Assembly (NCBI RefSeq): GCF_046098205.1
Contig: NZ_JBJURJ010000007.1
Coordinates: 285,982 to 349,981 of the forward strand
Origin: Paenibacillus_AR mesotrionivorans
GTDB taxonomy: Bacteria > Bacillota > Bacilli > Paenibacillales > NBRC-103111
DNA: 64,000 bases
Direction of reading: 5' to 3'
Part shown: piece after piece, positions 48,292 through 56,691 of the stretch
Position numbering within the stretch: the stretch's first letter is position 1
Layout of the letters: the number at the start of each line of letters is the position of its first letter
The notes under the pieces: model-generated
The model's input: only the letters and a program-made list of their open reading frames with translations
Databases searched by the model: none
What the model was told of the DNA's origin: nothing
Position numbers and translations under genes: made by a program

Positions 48292-48624
48292 CTACAGCAC
48301 ATTCTTGCCGGAGCTGATGGTATAGGCCTCGTATACAGGGAGGACGAAAATTTTACCGTCGCCGAAGGCGCCTTTTTCCCCAGTCCGGGCGACACGCATG
48401 ACAATTTTGATCACATCGTCCTTATCGCTTTCATCTACCACCATAAACAGCATTTTCTTGGAGAGCTGGTCGTAGTGGGTGTCGCCAATTTGAATGCCCT
48501 TCTGCTTCCCGCGGCCCACAATATCCATTTTGCTGACGGAGGGGAAACCCGCCATCATCAGCTCGGCCAGCACGGCGTCTGCCTTCTCGGGTCTTACTAC
48601 TGCCTGGATCATTACCATTGCCAT
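48292..48624 (-). CDS. P-II family nitrogen regulatory protein
   Basis: A 110-residue P-II protein. The T-loop contains Tyr51 in GDTHYDQL, the position of the modified Tyr of GlnB, and GRGKQKGIQIG precedes it. The B-loop reads ARTGEKGAFGDGKIFVLP, a few residues longer than in GlnB/GlnK, and resembles my memory of NifI1-type proteins from anaerobic Firmicutes. The ATG at 48624 has AAAGGA 10 bases upstream; the longer open frame is rejected on length. No amtB, glnA or nif gene is adjacent. It lies between a sugar importer and the polyamine importer. It probably senses ATP/ADP and 2-oxoglutarate; its target is unknown. Confidence 0.88.
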   Translation of the reverse strand: MAMVMIQAVVRPEKADAVLAELMMAGFPSVSKMDIVGRGKQKGIQIGDTHYDQLSKKMLFMVVDESDKDDVIKIVMRVARTGEKGAFGDGKIFVLPVYEAYTISSGKNVL

Positions 48625-48879
48625 ACCCAAGTCATCCTTTCCCAAGATCCTCTTTTTATCGTGTTGCAGCAAGGCTTGATGCATTATAACAAGGCCCTTG
48701 GGGAATGCTCAAGATTTGGAAGGCGATTTTAGGGAAATTGTGACAAAATCGTCAATAAACATGTGAGTTAATCTGACATTCAGGCTATTCTAATGTAAAG
48801 AATTTTTATAATGATGTGGACAGGCTGTTTTATGGGTAAAAAAATCCTGTCGCATCCTGTTCAATCCGCGCCTTTATTG

Positions 48880-48885
48880 TATAAT
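48880..48885 (+). promoter_or_regulatory. -10 box of the potABCD operon
   Basis: A perfect TATAAT lies 36 bases before the ATG of the ATPase gene. The best -35 candidate (TGTTCA at 48858-48863, 16-base spacing) is weak. The region 48625-48920 contains no gene. Confidence 0.5.
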
Positions 48886-48920
48886 AGTGAGAATTGAGTT
48901 TGTTTAGAGGGAGATGGAAA

Positions 48921-50030
48921 ATGGACAATCGGACGATTATCCGCTTCGAGCATGTGTTCATGGAATACGATGACGGTGAAGTCGTATTGAACGATATCAG
49001 CTTTGACATTGAACGGGGCAAGTTCTATACGCTCCTGGGGCCTTCGGGCTGCGGGAAAACCACTATTCTACGGCTGATTGCCGGTTTTGCCACCCCCACC
49101 AAAGGGACCATCACTCTGAACAATAAGGTGATCAACCAGGTGCCGGCCAATGAACGCCAAGTGAATACGGTGTTTCAGGACTATGCGCTGTTCCCCCATC
49201 TGAACGTCTTCGAGAATGTGGCCTTTGGCCTCCGGGTAAAGAAGGTGAAGCCCAAGCTGATCGAGGAAAAGGTGCGGGAGGCGCTTCGCTTTGTCAATCT
49301 GTCCGGTTACGAAAAGCGGGAAATCCGCGAAATGTCCGGCGGACAGCGGCAGCGGGTAGCCATCGCCAGAGCCATCGTCAACGAGCCGGAGGTGCTGCTG
49401 TTGGACGAGCCCTTGTCGGCGCTGGACCTGAAGCTGCGTACGGAGATGCAATATGAGCTGCGGGAGCTGCAGCGCCGTTTGGGCATTACCTTTATATTCG
49501 TCACTCATGACCAGGAGGAAGCGCTGGCTATGTCCGACGAAATTTTTGTGCTGAACAAGGGAGTTATCCAGCAAAGCGGAACCCCCATTGATATTTACGA
49601 CGAGCCCATTAACCGCTTTGTTGCTGATTTTATCGGGGAATCCAATATTGTGCCTGCGGTGATGATCGAGGACTATGTGGTAGAGGTTAACGGCATGCGC
49701 TTCGATTGTGTGGATGCGGGTTTTTCGGCTCATGAGCCTGTGGAGCTGGTGCTGCGTCCCGAGGACCTGGAGATCACCACAGTGGCCCAGGGCAAGATGA
49801 AGGTCCGGGTGGACACCCAGCTGTTCCGGGGGGTGCACTATGAGATCGTGTGTTATGACGAGGCGGGGCATGAATGGCTGGTCCACTCCACCCGGAAAGC
49901 GTCGGTGGGCGAGGAGATCGGACTGACCTTCGAGCCGGAGGCCATCCACATCATGCGCTTCAATGAAACGGAAGAGGAATTCGATAAGCGACTGGAGGCA
50001 TACGAGCATGAGGGCGCCTATGTCCGCTGA
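48921..50030 (+). CDS. potA: spermidine/putrescine ABC transporter ATP-binding protein
   Basis: A 369-residue ATPase with Walker A GPSGCGKTT (about 40-48), signature MSGGQRQRVAIARAI, Walker B VLLLDEPLSALD and switch FVTHDQEEAL. A C-terminal TOBE domain (about 290-360) senses substrate or regulates, as in PotA. It starts a four-gene operon in which the last gene encodes a PotD-like binding protein. AGAGGGAGA lies upstream of the ATG. The permease gene overlaps its last 23 bases. Confidence 0.93.
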   Translation: MDNRTIIRFEHVFMEYDDGEVVLNDISFDIERGKFYTLLGPSGCGKTTILRLIAGFATPTKGTITLNNKVINQVPANERQVNTVFQDYALFPHLNVFENVAFGLRVKKVKPKLIEEKVREALRFVNLSGYEKREIREMSGGQRQRVAIARAIVNEPEVLLLDEPLSALDLKLRTEMQYELRELQRRLGITFIFVTHDQEEALAMSDEIFVLNKGVIQQSGTPIDIYDEPINRFVADFIGESNIVPAVMIEDYVVEVNGMRFDCVDAGFSAHEPVELVLRPEDLEITTVAQGKMKVRVDTQLFRGVHYEIVCYDEAGHEWLVHSTRKASVGEEIGLTFEPEAIHIMRFNETEEEFDKRLEAYEHEGAYVR

Positions 50031-50844
50031 GGTCCGCCGCCGGGCGGGCGGCCGCAACCTGTATCTGGTGCCGTATCTGCTGTGGATGCTGCTGTTTGTC
50101 ATCATTCCGATTGTGCTGATCGGCTACTACTCCTTCCGCAATGTGGAGGGTGGTTTTACCCTGGCCAATTACGGCAAGGCCTTCACTTCCGTCTATGTCA
50201 AAATGGCGGTAAATTCCTTTTTCTACGCTTTCCTGATCACCCTTTGCTGTCTGCTGGCGGCGTATCCGACGGCGTATCTCATTACCAAATCGAAGCATAA
50301 GCAGCTGCTTCTCTTGCTGATCATTCTGCCCACCTGGATCAACCTGCTGCTGAAGGCGTATGCTTTCCTGGGGATTTTCGGCTCGGCTGGGCCCATCAAC
50401 ACCTTCCTGGAATGGACGGGCCTGGGGGCGCGGCAAATCCTGTTTACGGATTTCAGCTTTATCTTCGTGGCGGTGTACATCTTTATCCCGTTTATGATTC
50501 TGCCCATCTACAACTCTCTGGAGGAGCTGAATCCCACGCTGACGGATGCGGCCCGTGATCTGGGGGCCTCCCGCTGGACCACCTTCCGGCGTGTGGTGCT
50601 GCCCTTGACCATGCCCGGCGTCAAATCGGGCTGCCAGGCGGTGTTTATCCCTGCTCTGTCGCTGTTTATGATTACCCGTCTGGTGACGGGCAACCGGGTG
50701 ATTACCCTGGGCACGGCCATTGAGCAGCATTTCCTGGTCACCCAGGACTGGGGCATGGGCTCCACCATTGCCGTGTTCCTGGTGATTGTGATGGTGGCCA
50801 TTATGTTTATGACAGGTGAACGGAACAGGAGGACCGGCGCATGA
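50008..50844 (+). CDS. potB: spermidine/putrescine ABC transporter permease
   Basis: A 278-residue permease with six helices: YLVPYLLWMLLFVIIPIVLI near the N-terminus and the EAA loop LTDAARDLGASRWTTFRRVV in the middle. The ATG at 50008 has GGAGG 9 bases upstream inside the potA gene, so translation is coupled. It pairs with potC to form the polyamine channel. Confidence 0.92.
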   Translation: MRAPMSAEVRRRAGGRNLYLVPYLLWMLLFVIIPIVLIGYYSFRNVEGGFTLANYGKAFTSVYVKMAVNSFFYAFLITLCCLLAAYPTAYLITKSKHKQLLLLLIILPTWINLLLKAYAFLGIFGSAGPINTFLEWTGLGARQILFTDFSFIFVAVYIFIPFMILPIYNSLEELNPTLTDAARDLGASRWTTFRRVVLPLTMPGVKSGCQAVFIPALSLFMITRLVTGNRVITLGTAIEQHFLVTQDWGMGSTIAVFLVIVMVAIMFMTGERNRRTGA

Positions 50845-51662
50845 ACAACTCAACAGGCAGCCGGACACTGAGCCGGATTTATCTGGGCATTGTGATGGTT
50901 ATCCTTTATGCCCCGATTTTTTATCTGATGTACTATTCCTTCAACAGCGGCGGACATATGCGCAACTTTGAAGGGTTTACCCTGCAATATTATAAGGAAG
51001 TGTTCCAGGATACGCGGCTGATTATTATCGTCATCAATACGGTGGTGCTGGCTTTGCTGTCGTCGGCTATTGCCACCATACTGGGCTTCAGCGGGGCGCT
51101 GGCGATTGTTTCGGTGAGACGCAGCCGGACCCGCAATACGCTGCTGTCCCTGAACAATGTATTGATCGTCAGCCCCGACGTCATTATCGGCGCCTCCTTC
51201 CTGGTGCTGTTTACCATGGTGGGGATCAAGCTGGGCTTTATGTCGGTGCTGCTGTCGCACATCGCCTTCAGCATTCCCATCACTGTGCTGATGATCCTGC
51301 CCAAGCTCCAGGAGATGCCGTCCACCCTGGTGGATGCGGCACGGGATCTGGGGGCCAGCGGCCGGCAGGTGCTGACGAAGGTGATTCTGCCCTTCACCCG
51401 GCAGGGGATCTTCGCCGGATTCTTCATGGCCCTGACCTATTCGCTGGATGACTTCGCCGTGACCTTCTTCGTCACCGGCAGCGGCTACAGCACCTTGTCC
51501 GTGGAGATTTATTCCCGGGCCCGGCAGGGGATATCCCTGTCCATCAATGCTCTGTCCACCATGATCTTCCTGTTTACGATCATCCTGGTGGCCATCTACT
51601 ATTTCCTGAGCCTCAAAAGCAATACCCAGAATCGCTCCTTCCGGACGGAGGTGCCGAAATGA
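50841..51662 (+). CDS. potC: spermidine/putrescine ABC transporter permease
   Basis: A 273-residue permease with six helices and the EAA loop VDAARDLGASGRQVLTKVIL. The PotC-typical FMALTYSLDDFAVTFFVTG and STLSVEIYSRARQGIS are clear. The ATG overlaps the potB stop (ATGA), giving coupled translation. Confidence 0.93.
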   Translation: MNNSTGSRTLSRIYLGIVMVILYAPIFYLMYYSFNSGGHMRNFEGFTLQYYKEVFQDTRLIIIVINTVVLALLSSAIATILGFSGALAIVSVRRSRTRNTLLSLNNVLIVSPDVIIGASFLVLFTMVGIKLGFMSVLLSHIAFSIPITVLMILPKLQEMPSTLVDAARDLGASGRQVLTKVILPFTRQGIFAGFFMALTYSLDDFAVTFFVTGSGYSTLSVEIYSRARQGISLSINALSTMIFLFTIILVAIYYFLSLKSNTQNRSFRTEVPK

Positions 51663-52735
51663 AGCAGCTGAGCCGTGCTTTCCTGGCGGTATTCATCGCC
51701 GCCTTCGCGCTGATGTATCTGGCGTCGTACCTGAACGCCAGCGAGGGCTACACCGGCGGCAACACCATCACCGTCTACAACTGGGGCGATTATATCGATC
51801 CGGCGCTTCTGGACAAGTTTGAGGCCGAAACGGGGATCAAGGTCATCTACCAGACCTTCGATTCCAATGAGGCCATGCTGACGAAGATTTCCCAGGGCGG
51901 CACCACCTTCGACGTGGCGGTCCCTTCCGACTATGCCATCAACAAGATGATGGAGGAGAAGCTGCTGCTTCCCCTGGACAAGTCGCTTTTGCCCAATTAC
52001 AAGCACATTGCCCCAAAGTATCTGGATATGTCCTTTGATCCGGGAAATGTGTATTCGGTGCCCTACTTCTGGGGAACGGTGGGCATCATCTTTAACCCTG
52101 AGCTGGCCGGAGACCTGACCTTCGAAAGCTGGGAGGACCTGTGGGACCCGTCCTTGGCCAACAAGGTGTTCCTGCTGGACGGCGCCCGGGAGGTCATCGG
52201 CATGGGGCTGAACACGCTGGGTTACTCCCTGAACGATACCGAAGAGGAGCATCTCCAGGAAGCCAAACGCAGGCTTAATGAGCTGACTCCCAATGTGAAG
52301 GCTATCCTGGGCGATGAGATCAAGATGCTCATGGCTAACGGGGAAGCGGCCGCGGCGCTGGTCTGGTCCGGGGATGCCTCCGAAATTATGGATGAGAACG
52401 AGGACCTGGATTACGTCATCCCGGAGGAAGGCTCCAACATCTGGTTTGATAACATGGTCATCCCCAAAACCGCAGACAATGTGGAAGGGGCCCACAAGTT
52501 TATCAACTTCATGCTGGATCCGCAGAATGCCGCCGTCAACGCCGAGTATGTGGGTTACTCCACGCCCAATGCCGACGCCCTGCAGTACCTCCCGAAGGAG
52601 GTCTCCCAGGACAAGCGTTTCTATCCGGACGATGAGGTGCTGGAGAAGCTGGAGGTATACCGGAACCTGGGCAAACGAAATCTGTCCCATCTGAATGAGC
52701 TGTTCCTGGAATTCAAAATGCACCGGAAACGGTAA
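51659..52735 (+). CDS. potD: spermidine/putrescine-binding protein
   Basis: A 358-residue extracytoplasmic polyamine-binding protein. The N-terminus (RAFLAVFIAAFALMYLASYL) is a signal or anchor without a clear lipobox Cys, so it may remain membrane-anchored. The mature part shows TVYNWGDYIDPALLDKFEAE, FDVAVPSDYAINKMMEEKLL and VPYFWGTVGIIFN, the classical PotD/PotF signatures with aromatic and acidic pocket residues. Its ATG overlaps the potC stop. With the spermidine synthase-like gene far away, this locus serves uptake rather than synthesis. Confidence 0.92.
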   Translation: MKQLSRAFLAVFIAAFALMYLASYLNASEGYTGGNTITVYNWGDYIDPALLDKFEAETGIKVIYQTFDSNEAMLTKISQGGTTFDVAVPSDYAINKMMEEKLLLPLDKSLLPNYKHIAPKYLDMSFDPGNVYSVPYFWGTVGIIFNPELAGDLTFESWEDLWDPSLANKVFLLDGAREVIGMGLNTLGYSLNDTEEEHLQEAKRRLNELTPNVKAILGDEIKMLMANGEAAAALVWSGDASEIMDENEDLDYVIPEEGSNIWFDNMVIPKTADNVEGAHKFINFMLDPQNAAVNAEYVGYSTPNADALQYLPKEVSQDKRFYPDDEVLEKLEVYRNLGKRNLSHLNELFLEFKMHRKR

Positions 52736-52746
52736 ATATAGCTGCC

Positions 52747-52781
52747 CGCCCCCTCTCATTGACAACAAAAGAGAGGGGGCG
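52747..52781 (+). terminator. terminator of the potABCD operon
   Basis: CGCCCCCTCTC pairs with GAGAGGGGGCG across a 13-base loop. The T run is short (TTATAG), but the stem is strong. Confidence 0.65.
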
Positions 52782-52788
52782 TTATAGT

Positions 52789-52815
52789 TAGGGCGTGTCT
52801 CGAAACACATCCTCG
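52789..52815. repeat. 27-base remnant of the TAGGGCGTGTCT palindromic element
   Basis: TAGGGCGTGTCTCGAAAC followed by ACATCCTCG matches one end of the 166-base element at 33291-33456. No matching inverted end is found downstream, so it is a remnant or a solo terminal repeat. It lies just before the start of the following AraC gene. Confidence 0.55.
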
Positions 52816-52836
52816 CACATAAATGCAACAGGAGTG

Positions 52837-55155
52837 ATGTATGTGAATCTGCTTCAAACCCTCCGGTCACGGAAATACCTGCAGCGTATTCTGCTTGGTT
52901 TTATGCTGGTGGTGATGCTTCTGATCGCGGCTTCCGCTCTCCTGTATTTGAATGCCCAAAGCAAGGTCTCCAGCATGGAGCATGATGCGGACAGGAAGCT
53001 GTTGACCCAAATTAAATATAATATTGAGAATATGAACCAGATTGTGAAGGATTTGGCAGTATCTACCTTCAATGATGAGGATTTTATCGCACTGAAGTCC
53101 GGCGACGATTTTGAACAGAGTATTCTGAAGCTGGACAAACTGACCCGTTTGGTGTCCCAATCCCCGTATCTGCATTCCATCGTTTTCTATAATGCGGTTC
53201 AGGGACGGTTTTTTTCTACGGTGAACCACACCATGAGCACGGATGTGATGAATCAGTCATTCCGGGAGTACATGAAGAGCCATGATCCGCTGCCCAAGCT
53301 GCAGCTAACACCCATGGAGCTGGGCGGAGGAGAGGGGGTAGACGTTTTTTCCCTGTTTGTATACGATGGCCCTACTCTGAATGCGGTCAACGGAAACCTG
53401 CTGATCGTCAATATCAAACCGACGTGGATGCTGGACAATGTGAAAGCGCTTAATGCATTGGCCGAAAGGCAGAACGATGTGATCTTTGTAACCGACAATC
53501 AAGGCCGGGTATTAATATCCAATGACCTGATGAAGCCGGACCAGATGGATATCAAGAATGAGCTGATTCCCCAGATTGCCGCCTCGGGCAAGGAGCTGGA
53601 TTATTTCACGTACAGCCATGACGGCAAAAAATACAGGGTCACCTATCTGACCCGGGGCTTAAATGACTGGCAGATCATCAGCCTGCAGGATTATGATGCG
53701 GTGCTGACCAATGTAAGGCAGATCCGTTGGACGGCAGCTATTGTCACGGCGTCCGTCGTGCTGTTAACCGTTCTGATCTCCATCTATTTCTCCATCAAGC
53801 TTTACAGGCCCATCGGACACCTGATGACACTGGTCCGGCGCAACGATGGCCGCGGAGGGGATCTGCACCGGGATGAGCTGTCCCTCATTGCCTCCAGCTA
53901 TTCGCAGATGACCGATAAGCTTAAGGAGCTGCAGCAGGATCAGGCGGCCCAGCAGAATATCGCCAAGGTGTATCGGCTGCGCAATCTGATCGCGGGAAGC
54001 ACGGGTGTACCGGAGCAGGACTTGGCCCATGACCGGGCTCAATACGGCCTGGATATTCCCGTAACCGGCGGTATGATCGTGGCACTGGCCAGAATCGACA
54101 ACCTGCAGGAGGTTCAGGCCCGAACGCCGGAGGCTACCATGTCCCTGTTGTATTTTGCCATCTGCAACATCGGCCAGGAGCTGATCCGGGGCAGCTATTC
54201 CTGTGAGGCGGTGGATATGAAAAACGGCCACGTGGTATTCATCATCGGCCATGCTGGCGGCATCGGCCACGAGGAGCTGCGGACGATTCTCCGGGAGCTT
54301 CAGGATACCGTAAGGCATTATTATCATATCACCGTTACCATGTCCGTTAGCCCCGTTTTCAGCTCTTACCGGGACATTACAGCGATGTGCGGGCAGGCAC
54401 TCCGCTACGCCGACTATCGAATGATACTGGGCAAGGAAGCGCTGATTGAACCAAGCCTGGTACAGCCCAACGAGGAATGCAGTCAATTCCATATTCCCCC
54501 GGAGCTGGACAGGCAGTTGATTGAAGGGCTCAAAAGCGGGGACTGGGAGCGGATTAACGGCGGTATGGACAAATGGCTGGAGCTGGTACGCACCTTCAGC
54601 TTCGAGAACATGTTCTCCGCCATGCTGCATATGTTTGTAACCTTGGGCAATACCATCAATGAAATGAACCAGAACAACCTGCAGGCGGCTTCGGTGAATC
54701 TGCAGGAGATCAACCGGCGGATTCTGGAGAAGGAAACCCTGGAGGAGGTTAAGGAGGTATTCCTGGACCTGGTCCGCCAGGCTCTGGACAAACGCAACAG
54801 CGGCCGGGAGGAAAAAGCCAGGCTGGTGGCCGAAACCATCCGGGAAATTGTCGCCAGGCAGTATGCCGATCCGGACCTTAACGTTCAAAAGATCGCGGAT
54901 ATGCTGCGTATGAGCCATGTGTATCTGGGACAGGTGTTTAAGGAGCAGGAGGGTATTACCGTGGTGGACTGCATTAACGAAACCCGGTTGGCCCAGGCCC
55001 GCCTCTATCTGGAGCAGCAGCAGATGACAGTGGCGGAGATTATGGAAAAGGTAGGCTTCAGCAATGAAAGCTATTTCTACCGGCTGTTCAAACGGCGCTA
55101 CGGCACAACGCCCAAGGAGTACAGACTGAAGGCCGCCATTAACCGCAATGCCTAG
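52837..55155 (+). CDS. membrane-anchored AraC family regulator with extracellular sensor
   Basis: A 772-residue regulator. Helix one is near residues 15-38 (ILLGFMLVVMLLIAASALLY), an extracellular Cache-like sensor covers about 40-290, helix two follows (AAIVTASVVLLTVLISIYFS), then a HAMP-like linker, a cytoplasmic middle domain and a C-terminal AraC domain (LNVQKIADMLRMSHVYLGQV and VAEIMEKVGFSNESYFYRLF, ending TPKEYRLK). The ATG at 52837 has AGGAG 6 bases upstream. The stop codon TAG belongs to the first bases of a 229-base palindromic element. It precedes a sugar importer and a secreted enzyme on the same strand, its likely targets. Confidence 0.88.
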   Translation: MYVNLLQTLRSRKYLQRILLGFMLVVMLLIAASALLYLNAQSKVSSMEHDADRKLLTQIKYNIENMNQIVKDLAVSTFNDEDFIALKSGDDFEQSILKLDKLTRLVSQSPYLHSIVFYNAVQGRFFSTVNHTMSTDVMNQSFREYMKSHDPLPKLQLTPMELGGGEGVDVFSLFVYDGPTLNAVNGNLLIVNIKPTWMLDNVKALNALAERQNDVIFVTDNQGRVLISNDLMKPDQMDIKNELIPQIAASGKELDYFTYSHDGKKYRVTYLTRGLNDWQIISLQDYDAVLTNVRQIRWTAAIVTASVVLLTVLISIYFSIKLYRPIGHLMTLVRRNDGRGGDLHRDELSLIASSYSQMTDKLKELQQDQAAQQNIAKVYRLRNLIAGSTGVPEQDLAHDRAQYGLDIPVTGGMIVALARIDNLQEVQARTPEATMSLLYFAICNIGQELIRGSYSCEAVDMKNGHVVFIIGHAGGIGHEELRTILRELQDTVRHYYHITVTMSVSPVFSSYRDITAMCGQALRYADYRMILGKEALIEPSLVQPNEECSQFHIPPELDRQLIEGLKSGDWERINGGMDKWLELVRTFSFENMFSAMLHMFVTLGNTINEMNQNNLQAASVNLQEINRRILEKETLEEVKEVFLDLVRQALDKRNSGREEKARLVAETIREIVARQYADPDLNVQKIADMLRMSHVYLGQVFKEQEGITVVDCINETRLAQARLYLEQQQMTVAEIMEKVGFSNESYFYRLFKRRYGTTPKEYRLKAAINRNA

Positions 55156-55380
55156 GAGTCTGTTTTGACGGAGCGGCTGGGTGAATCCATATTTACTAGA
55201 GACATTCACTACCGGGATAGGCTTGGCTTGGAAGCTCAAACACGTTTTGTCGGCTTTGATTGTAATTGATTTTATGGTTTCAAAGCCGCCAAAAAACTCG
55301 CCCTCAAGCCAACCTATCCCTCCCGTTCATGTTGATGAATATGGATTCACCCTTATGTTTTCATCAAACCAGACTCCTAG
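55152..55380. repeat. 229-bp palindromic MITE-like element
   Basis: Both ends read CTAGGAGTCTG when read inward. The arms share blocks including GGGTGAATCCATATT (55179-55193 and, inverted, 55338-55352), GGGATAGG-TTGGCTTG and GGCTTTGA. The element can fold into one long hairpin. It encodes nothing credible. Its first TAG is the stop codon of the AraC gene. Confidence 0.85.
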
Positions 55381-55410
55381 CTCCGTCCGCCATATCCTAT
55401 AAGCAAATAA

Positions 55411-55455
55411 AAGACGCCTTCACGGCTGCCTGATAAGCAGAAGTGGAGGCGTCTT
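55411..55455 (+). terminator. terminator after the palindromic element
   Basis: AAGACGCCTTCAC pairs with GTGGAGGCGTCTT (one mismatch), followed by GTTTA. It probably ends the AraC transcript that reads through the element. Confidence 0.6.
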
Positions 55456-55460
55456 GTTTA

Positions 55461-55617
55461 TACAGGCCGGTTATTCCGGCAGTTGTATCCGACGGCTGTA
55501 CAGCTGTACCCGGCATATACCGCCGCTGTACAGAATTCCGGCTCCCGGCGCGGCAGGAATCTGGATTATTTACAGGCCTCTATACAGGAATCTTGCGTAT
55601 GTACAGTAACAATACAG
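55461..55617 (+). promoter_or_regulatory. cluster of seven TACAG motifs upstream of sugar importer
   Basis: TACAG occurs at 55461, 55499, 55529, 55571, 55583, 55602 and 55613, including the palindrome GCTGTACAGC. It lies between the terminator and the first permease start, where an AraC-type activator would bind. No clear -35/-10 pair was found. The stretch 55456-55686 shows no gene. Confidence 0.35.
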
Positions 55618-55686
55618 CCGCAATTCCTCTATGTTGAAACCAGAAAGCCTGACGACAACGCCAGCGTAAACCGGAAAGGAGCTACT

Positions 55687-56673
55687 ATGATGGAGAACGA
55701 AACCCGGCTAACCATGCCGGACACAGCAGCAGGAAAAAAAGAGCGGCGGTCCGGTTCTATCGTAACACGGGAGCTGCATCACTTCTGGAAGAACAGGGAG
55801 CTATTCCTTTTATCCCTGCCCGGAATTGTGTACAAACTGATTTTTGCTTATTTGCCCATGATCGGGCTGGTCATCGCCTTTAAGAATTACCGTTATGACA
55901 AAGGCATCTTCGGCAGCGACTGGGCCGGCCTGAAGAACTTTAAGTATCTGTTCACCGGAGATGCCGCTTGGCGGATCACCCGGAATACGGTGCTCTACAA
56001 CGCGGGATACATTATTCTGACCACCTGCGTCGCTCTGCTGTTCGCCATTCTGTTAAATGAACTGAAGGCCAAATACACGAAGTTTTACCAGACCTCTCTG
56101 TTTTTGCCCCACTTTTTGTCCTGGGTACTGGTTGGCTACATCGCATACGCCTTCTTCAACCATTCTGACGGATTTTTAAACCGGCTTCTGGAATCCTTCG
56201 GGATGAATCCGGTAGCCTGGTACCAGAATACAGCCCCTTGGCCGTTTATATTGGTCATCTTCCACCTGTGGAAGGCAGTGGGCTTCTCCACTCTTATCTA
56301 TTTTGCCGGAATTATCGGGATTAATTCGGAGTATTACGAAGCGGCCCGCATTGATGGCGCCACCAAAACCCAAATGGCCTTCAGCATCACTATTCCGCTG
56401 CTGGCGCCGCTGGTAATTATTATGCTCATCCTGTCCATCGGCAGCATGTTCCGCGGAGACTTCGGCCTGCACTATTTCATCCCGAACAACTCCGGTTTTA
56501 TCTTCGGGACAACAGACGTCATTGATACCTATGTATACCGTTCTCTGCGTGAACTGGGCAATGTGGGCATGTCCGCCGCCACCGGCTTCTACCAATCGGT
56601 TGTGGGCCTGATCCTGGTGCTGACCGCTAACGGTATCGTCAAAAAAATCAACCCAGACCATTCCTTGTGGTAA
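55687..56673 (+). CDS. carbohydrate ABC transporter permease (LplB-like)
   Basis: A 328-residue permease with six helices. The segment LPGIVYKLIFAYLPMIGLVI and the EAA loop YEAARIDGATKTQMAFSITI are characteristic. The ATG at 55687 has AAAGGAG 5 bases upstream; a longer frame reaching 55483 would run through the TACAG region and is rejected. It pairs with the next permease. As with the LplBCA locus at 44.6-48.1 kb, no ATPase is encoded here. Confidence 0.92.
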   Translation: MMENETRLTMPDTAAGKKERRSGSIVTRELHHFWKNRELFLLSLPGIVYKLIFAYLPMIGLVIAFKNYRYDKGIFGSDWAGLKNFKYLFTGDAAWRITRNTVLYNAGYIILTTCVALLFAILLNELKAKYTKFYQTSLFLPHFLSWVLVGYIAYAFFNHSDGFLNRLLESFGMNPVAWYQNTAPWPFILVIFHLWKAVGFSTLIYFAGIIGINSEYYEAARIDGATKTQMAFSITIPLLAPLVIIMLILSIGSMFRGDFGLHYFIPNNSGFIFGTTDVIDTYVYRSLRELGNVGMSAATGFYQSVVGLILVLTANGIVKKINPDHSLW

Positions 56674-56691
56674 GAAAGGAGGCGACTGCGC

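Noticed and set aside
55483..55686. N-terminal extension of the sugar permease
   Set aside because: The extension has no membrane or family character, crosses the TACAG cluster, and a good ribosome binding site precedes the ATG at 55687.
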